Shown: positions 59,392-64,000 of the stretch, piece after piece | Position numbering within the stretch: the stretch's first letter is position 1 | Layout of the letters: each line of letters opens with the position of its first letter | NCBI GenBank assembly: GCA_947085255.1 | Contig: CAMTVQ010000004.1 | Span: 241,354 to 305,353 of the forward strand | Origin: CAMTVQ01 sp947085255 | GTDB lineage: Bacteria > Bacteroidota > Bacteroidia > Sphingobacteriales > Sphingobacteriaceae | Direction: 5' to 3' | DNA: 64,000 nucleotides | Program-made: the position numbers and the translations under genes | Notes under the pieces: generated by a model | The model's database searches: none | Told to the model about the DNA's origin: nothing | What the model saw: the letters and a program-made list of their open reading frames with translations, nothing else

Positions 59392-62300
59392 TTAGTAGTA
59401 AACTATTACTCTACCATGATTACCAGCCGTACCAACGGTACCTCCAGCAAGTGGTCCGCCACCATTACCACCACCAGCTAGATTCGAATTCAATGCTCCA
59501 GCAGGGAATGTAGCCGTTTCATTATAGAATACTACTGGACCAGTAGCTACTCCTCCTGCACCACCTAAGACTCCTGAACTACCTGCTATTCCTCTAGCTG
59601 AGAAACCCGTTGTTGTTCCAAGTAAACTTGTTGGTATCCGATTCGTTCCAGTTACAGTAAATGGAGTAACAGATGCTCCGCCAGTACCTCCACCGCCACC
59701 ATTTGTTCCTCCAGCTCCACCAGCTGCTGTGTATGTACCCGAGCCAATAACTACCGAAGAAGCTCCTCCAATTGCACCATTTCCATTAACTCCACCCGCA
59801 GCTCCTGCACGTCCAACATTTACCGTAATAGATGTACCTGAAGATACTGTAAGCGCAGATACGTTTAACACGAACTTGGCATATCCAGCACCAGCACCAC
59901 CGCCACCACCTGTAGTAATATTTCCGCCGCCGCCGCCGCCGCCAGCACCCCATAATTCTACCGTAACACGCTGCACTCCTTGTGGAATTGTAAATGTACC
60001 AGGTGTATATTGGGCGCCTGTACCAGTTGTTGCATTATCTACATCAAACACTGTAAACTCACCAATACTTGTCTGATTGCCAGTAGCACCAGTACTACCT
60101 GTAGTTCCAGTAAAGCCAGTGGCAGAAGTAGAACCTGTTAATCCTGTTGTTCCACTCATTCCTGTTTCTGCACCTAGATTTATGGCCCAATTGGTAATAC
60201 CTGCTTGCATACCTATTTCACGAACAATAGTAAATTCAAGCAAGCCTGTTCCTGTATTATATGTTTCTACAATTGCATCAATATACTCGTATGCATCTCC
60301 ATTAAGATCTGTTAATCGAATCAATATTCCCGGAGAATAAGCAACCAATGCTCTATATGCTACATCAACGGTTACCATTGTAAATGCATTAGGAGCAGAA
60401 CCTGCATTGATTTCATTTACCCCTCCACTAGGTGTCGCTGTGCTATAATAACCCAATCCTGTAGAACCTGTCATACCTGTAGTTCCAGTAAATCCTGTTG
60501 AAGCTGTAGTTCCAGTAGTTCCAGTAGTTCCAGTGGCTCCACTAGCGTTTATTGCTCCAGTTGCACCAGTAACCCCTGTAATACCCGCCGTACCAGTCAA
60601 ACTAAAGCCAGCTGTTGCAGACACAGGGTTAGTACCTACTACTTTATAAACAGTTAACGTATAATTATTACCTGCAATATTAGTAATAGTACCTTCTAGG
60701 TAGTTTGTTGCATCTTGAGAAACAATTACTGTATTACCTAACACATATGCTAAAGGAGCATTAGAAGAAACAGTGAATACTCTGTTTGCGCCAATCGTGT
60801 TATTTGCTCCATTAGCTACTGTAGTAGCAAAATAGCCAGCACCTGTTGAACCTGTTGAACCTGTAGTACCTGAACCACCTGTAGAAGCAGTAATACCAGT
60901 TTGACCAGTTAATCCAACATCTCCAGTAAGTGTAATAGTAAAGAAATCCACACCTGGAGTTAAGGTTGTTCCTCCAATTGCTCTATTCTGATTGATTGTT
61001 AACAAACCAGTAGTAGCATCGTAGCTCGTAACAGTTCCTTCTACATAAGAGTTTACATCATTACTTGCGATAGCGCGTACACGAGAACCAGCAGCATAAT
61101 TAACCAACTGTCTCATATCTGCACGTACTGTAAAGGTTCTACCAACTACAGTTTGTGTTCCCTGACTAACCGTTGCATCACTATACACATCAGCTATTGC
61201 AATAAATCCAACACCTGTCATACCTGTGGAACCTGTAGTAGAACTAGATCCTGTAACACCAGTCATACCTGTAATACCACTTTGACCAGTTGAGCCTGTA
61301 GTTCCAGTTCCGCCTGTAGTTGATGAAGCACCTGTGCTACCTGTAACACCAGTAAATCCAGTATCACCAGTTGTACCTGTAAATCCAGTATTTCCAGTTC
61401 CACCAGTAGTTGACGAAGCGCCCGTGCTACCTGTTACACCTGTGAAACCTGTATCTCCAGTACTTCCTGTTACTCCTGTATTCGACGTACCGCCTGTAGT
61501 TCCGGTAATGCCAGTAAGACCTGTATTTGCTGTGCCTCCAGTAAGACCTGTAGCAGCTGTTGTTCCTGTTACTCCAGTTCCTCCTGGATCTCCAGTCAGA
61601 CTAATAGTGGCACTTTGAACACCCACTACTGTACCTGCATTATTTGCATTAATCACATCATACAGCATTACACCACTAATAAAATTATAACTGAATACTC
61701 TAGCAAGCACGTATTGATTCGTATTGCTTACAAGACTTACGCGTATAATATCTCCTTGTGTATATGCTAAACTTGGTTGAGTATTTACACTGTGATGTGC
61801 TCCACCGTTATCTCCAAGAGTAAACTCTGATTGAGAAACTAGTGTTGTTGCTCTATATCCAGCACCAGTTGAACCTGTTGTCCCAGATATTCCAGTAGAT
61901 GAAGTAGAACCACTAACACCAGTTGTACCAGTATTACCAGGATCCCCGATCAAGTTAATTTCCACATTAGCTGCATTAGGTATAGTACCTGCTGCTCTTA
62001 ATTGTGTAACGTCTAATACACCAGTTGCAATGTTATAATTATCTACACGAGCATCAATGTAATTATTCGGCAAACCTGTTAATAAAACTCTTACTAACTG
62101 ACCTTGTGAGTATCCAACAAATATTGGACTAACTGTAAAGCTCACTGTATTACCATTATTTGCGGCATTCAATATAGATGGCGCAACAGAAGTTGAGAAA
62201 TATCCAGCACCTGTCATACCTGTATTACCAGTTGTACCAGTAAAGCCTGTATTTGAGGAGCTACCTGTTGTTCCCGTTGTTCCTGTTACTGAAGATGCGC

Positions 62301-64000
62301 CAGTAGAACCGGTATAGCCTGTATTAGCTGTGCTACCGGTATAGCCTGTATTAGCTGTGCTACCAGTTGTTCCAGTATAACCAGTTGAACCTGTATCACC
62401 TGTCGTTCCAGTTGTTCCAGTAAAGCCAGTTGAACCTGTATCGCCAGTTGTTCCGGTATAACCAGTATTTGCAGTAGTACCTGTTGTTCCGGTATAACCT
62501 GTATTTGCTGTAGAACCAGTTGTTCCGGTAAAGCCCGTATTAGCTGTGCTACCTGTACCACCTGTTGTTCCGGTAAAGCCAGTATCACCAGTTGTTCCAG
62601 TTGTTCCTGTAAAGCCAGTTGTTCCTGTAAATCCTGTATTAGCAGTTGTTCCTGTAGATCCAGTAAAACCAGTTGTAGCTGTAGAACCAGTTACTCCTGA
62701 GCTTCCAGTACCACCTGTAGTACCACTGTTTGAAGTCGATCCTGTAGATCCACTCATACCCAAAGTACCAACAATAGTTACCTGACCTTCTCCTGCAACA
62801 TAAGCACCTACAGTAGTCATTACTTGTAGATTATACACACCTTGGAATTCACCATAGCTATCATTATCGTCATTAACAACCGCATCCAAGAATACTCCTG
62901 GTCCAAAGCTGATACGAATAACGCTATTATCAGTGTATGCTAACGGCATTGACAGTCCGCGTAAGGTTACATCAACAATTCCTACACTAAAGTTAGGCGC
63001 AATAAAACCTACTGTAGATGCAGCAAACCCTGCTCCTGTAGTACCTGTAGTACCTGTAGTGCCCGAGTTTGATGTAGTTCCTGTTACTCCGCTTATACCC
63101 GTAGTTCCAGTAAAGCCTACTTCACCAGCTAAACTTAAGTTAAACTGATCCCCCGTATTTACCGTACCACCTGGGGTTACTACATAGGTAATATTAATAT
63201 CGAAAGTACCTGCCACTAAATTCAGATTAGCCATTTGTCCTTCTATTATTAATCCTGAAGTAGTTACTCCAATGGCTCTTACACGAGCTCCATTTGCATA
63301 AGCAAATAGGTTTTTATCCGATGTTATATTAAATGACTTAATCGTATTTCTAGCTGGTACATAAGCTACGGCTTCTGCCGAAGTTGCTGTTGCTATATAA
63401 CCTGCTCCTGTATATCCAGTTGTACCAGTGAAGCCTGTATTTGCAGTTGAACCAGTTGAACCAGTATTCGCGGTTGAGCCTGTTGCACCTGTATAACCTG
63501 TATTCGAAGTTGAACCTGTTGCGCCAGTATAACCAGTATTCGCAGTTGAACCAGTTGAACCTGTTACTGAAGTTGAACCTGTCGCTCCAGTATCACCAGT
63601 TGTTCCTGTATAACCAGTATTCGCAGTTGAACCTGTTGCGCCAGTATCGCCAGTTGAACCAGTGATGCTGCTTGAGCCAGTTGTTCCAGTTACTCCAGTA
63701 TTAGCTGTTGAACCTGTATAACCAGTATTTGCAGTAGATCCTGTTGCTCCGGTATAACCAGTATTTGCAGTAGATCCTGTTGCTCCGGTATAGCCAGTAT
63801 TAGCTGTTGAACCTGTTGCGCCTGTATCGCCTGTCGAACCTGTATAACCAGTATTTGCAGTTGAACCTGTTGCTCCAGTATCACCTGTTGAACCTGTTGT
63901 TCCGCTTGTTCCTGTTATAGAAGATGCGCCTGTAACACCTGTTGCACTTGTTCCACCTGTTGTTCCTGTTGCACTTGTACCACCAGTTGAACCAGTTATA
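59392..64000 (-). CDS. Giant Gly-X-Thr repeat surface protein (partial, start outside the window)
   Basis: 1535 residues are visible and the frame is open to the window edge; no stop occurs, so the ATG at 63234 inside it is not the start. Architecture read N to C: a Gly-X-Thr tract (to about 63410), then seven modules of 80-100 residues, each starting G-[AVL]-G-[YF] and ending [IFN]-x-L-x-G-x-x-G, separated by Gly-X-Thr tracts of very different length, then a C-terminal glycine-rich domain (TIPQGVQRVTVELWGAGGGG start, about 59395-59995). The tracts are proline-free, with Thr almost always before Gly and repeated ANT/SNT/SNS triplets breaking strict G. No T9SS domain at the end (GRVIVYY). The N-terminus and secretion signal are unseen. 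Function unknown; adhesin or fibre is likely. Confidence 0.85.
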   Translation of the reverse strand, partial: ITGSTGGTSATGTTGGTSATGVTGASSITGTSGTTGSTGDTGATGSTANTGYTGSTGDTGATGSTANTGYTGATGSTANTGYTGATGSTANTGYTGSTANTGVTGTTGSSSITGSTGDTGATGSTANTGYTGTTGDTGATGSTSVTGSTGSTANTGYTGATGSTSNTGYTGATGSTANTGSTGSTANTGFTGTTGYTGAGYIATATSAEAVAYVPARNTIKSFNITSDKNLFAYANGARVRAIGVTTSGLIIEGQMANLNLVAGTFDINITYVVTPGGTVNTGDQFNLSLAGEVGFTGTTGISGVTGTTSNSGTTGTTGTTGAGFAASTVGFIAPNFSVGIVDVTLRGLSMPLAYTDNSVIRISFGPGVFLDAVVNDDNDSYGEFQGVYNLQVMTTVGAYVAGEGQVTIVGTLGMSGSTGSTSNSGTTGGTGSSGVTGSTATTGFTGSTGTTANTGFTGTTGFTGTTGTTGDTGFTGTTGGTGSTANTGFTGTTGSTANTGYTGTTGTTANTGYTGTTGDTGSTGFTGTTGTTGDTGSTGYTGTTGSTANTGYTGSTANTGYTGSTGASSVTGTTGTTGSSSNTGFTGTTGNTGMTGAGYFSTSVAPSILNAANNGNTVSFTVSPIFVGYSQGQLVRVLLTGLPNNYIDARVDNYNIATGVLDVTQLRAAGTIPNAANVEINLIGDPGNTGTTGVSGSTSSTGISGTTGSTGAGYRATTLVSQSEFTLGDNGGAHHSVNTQPSLAYTQGDIIRVSLVSNTNQYVLARVFSYNFISGVMLYDVINANNAGTVVGVQSATISLTGDPGGTGVTGTTAATGLTGGTANTGLTGITGTTGGTSNTGVTGSTGDTGFTGVTGSTGASSTTGGTGNTGFTGTTGDTGFTGVTGSTGASSTTGGTGTTGSTGQSGITGMTGVTGSSSTTGSTGMTGVGFIAIADVYSDATVSQGTQTVVGRTFTVRADMRQLVNYAAGSRVRAIASNDVNSYVEGTVTSYDATTGLLTINQNRAIGGTTLTPGVDFFTITLTGDVGLTGQTGITASTGGSGTTGSTGSTGAGYFATTVANGANNTIGANRVFTVSSNAPLAYVLGNTVIVSQDATNYLEGTITNIAGNNYTLTVYKVVGTNPVSATAGFSLTGTAGITGVTGATGAINASGATGTTGTTGTTASTGFTGTTGMTGSTGLGYYSTATPSGGVNEINAGSAPNAFTMVTVDVAYRALVAYSPGILIRLTDLNGDAYEYIDAIVETYNTGTGLLEFTIVREIGMQAGITNWAINLGAETGMSGTTGLTGSTSATGFTGTTGSTGATGNQTSIGEFTVFDVDNATTGTGAQYTPGTFTIPQGVQRVTVELWGAGGGGGGGNITTGGGGGAGAGYAKFVLNVSALTVSSGTSITVNVGRAGAAGGVNGNGAIGGASSVVIGSGTYTAAGGAGGTNGGGGGTGGASVTPFTVTGTNRIPTSLLGTTTGFSARGIAGSSGVLGGAGGVATGPVVFYNETATFPAGALNSNLAGGGNGGGPLAGGTVGTAGNHGRVIVYY
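62206..62768. repeat. Long Gly-X-Thr coding repeat tract between modules 2 and 3
   Basis: About 185 codons of near-identical 9-base and longer units encoding GxT triplets (many copies of the same CCAGT/ACCTGT-type words on the plus strand). The longest tract in the window apart from the one at 63410-64000. Prone to slippage and assembly error. Confidence 0.85.
63410..64000. repeat. Gly-X-Thr coding repeat tract at the window edge
   Basis: Same class of repeat as 62206-62768, with longer repeat words such as the ANTGYTG unit recurring about every 30-45 bases. It runs off the window. Confidence 0.85.

Noticed and set aside
59700..63700. Plus-strand open frames with Val-Pro-rich products opposite the fibre gene (for example 61334-61618 and 62546-62785)
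   Set aside because: They are mirror images of the Gly-X-Thr coding repeats; the VPVxPV pattern is the complement of the repeat, and the minus-strand frame is far longer and modular.
63410..64000. Possible CRISPR array in the repeat tract
   Set aside because: Repeats are in-frame coding units of variable length with no unique spacers.

Overview
The window is AT-rich chromosomal DNA from a member of the Bacteroidota, probably a Chitinophagia/Sphingobacteriia-like lineage; this is inferred from content and not from any search. The pointers are: promoters of the Bacteroidota form TTG-N19-TAnnTTTG; no Shine-Dalgarno-like starts; type IX secretion (T9SS) C-terminal sorting domains; bacillithiol synthesis (BshC); family-specific small proteins (DUF4295, DUF3098, DUF5683, DUF2304); an ATP synthase beta/epsilon pair separated from the other atp genes; and the gene orders rpmB-rpmG-DUF4295-ftsY-rimO, ftsX-DUF3098-uppP-truB-ribF and parA-parB-DUF5683-dapB-lepB.

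Layout. 0-4.7 kb: end of penicillin-binding protein 2, rodA, thymidine kinase, atpD-atpC. 4.7-9.2 kb: topoisomerase IV (parC, parE), facing atpC across a bidirectional terminator. 9.4-16.2 kb: a T9SS-exported BNR-type protein, then (minus strand) rpmB-rpmG-DUF4295-ftsY-rimO-bshC. 16.3-20.5 kb: surE, a small membrane protein, lpxB, a SpoIID-like protein, and a DUF1028/T9SS protein. 20.6-22 kb: a tRNA remnant, tRNA-Ala(GGC), and a malate/lactate dehydrogenase. 22-28.3 kb: a six-gene glycan/glycosyltransferase cluster directly downstream of recA. 29.4-32.4 kb: an accessory pocket with a REP-associated tyrosine transposase flanked by nested inverted repeats, then three unknown exported or orphan genes. 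32.4-37.8 kb: nth, an ECF sigma factor, uvrA, and a nucleotidyltransferase plus small partner resembling a toxin-antitoxin pair. 37.9-41.5 kb: ftsX operon. 41.6-45 kb: leuS. 45-52 kb: TonB-type receptor, peptide-binding lipoprotein, cobalamin-binding-like protein, a lipoprotein, FMN reductase. 52.1-56.4 kb: parAB-dapB-lepB. 56.4-59.3 kb: two paralogous TPR membrane proteins around an acyltransferase. 59.4-64 kb (edge): a giant Gly-X-Thr repeat protein whose start lies outside the window.

The most striking feature is leuS. The leucyl-tRNA synthetase reading frame carries, in frame, a complete DUF559 (Vsr/PD-(D/E)XK-type) nuclease-like domain bordered by GC-rich palindromes and an inverted repeat (43192-43643). 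It looks like a small mobile element that inserted into an essential gene without breaking it. A second unusual expansion of about 70-80 residues lies further on in the same protein. The other main leads are the proline-free Gly-X-Thr protein with seven repeated beta-type modules, the REP/transposase element next to recA, and the tRNA-like remnant beside tRNA-Ala.

No gene-free stretch exceeds about 300 bases. All functions are read from sequence motifs and family knowledge; nothing was searched.
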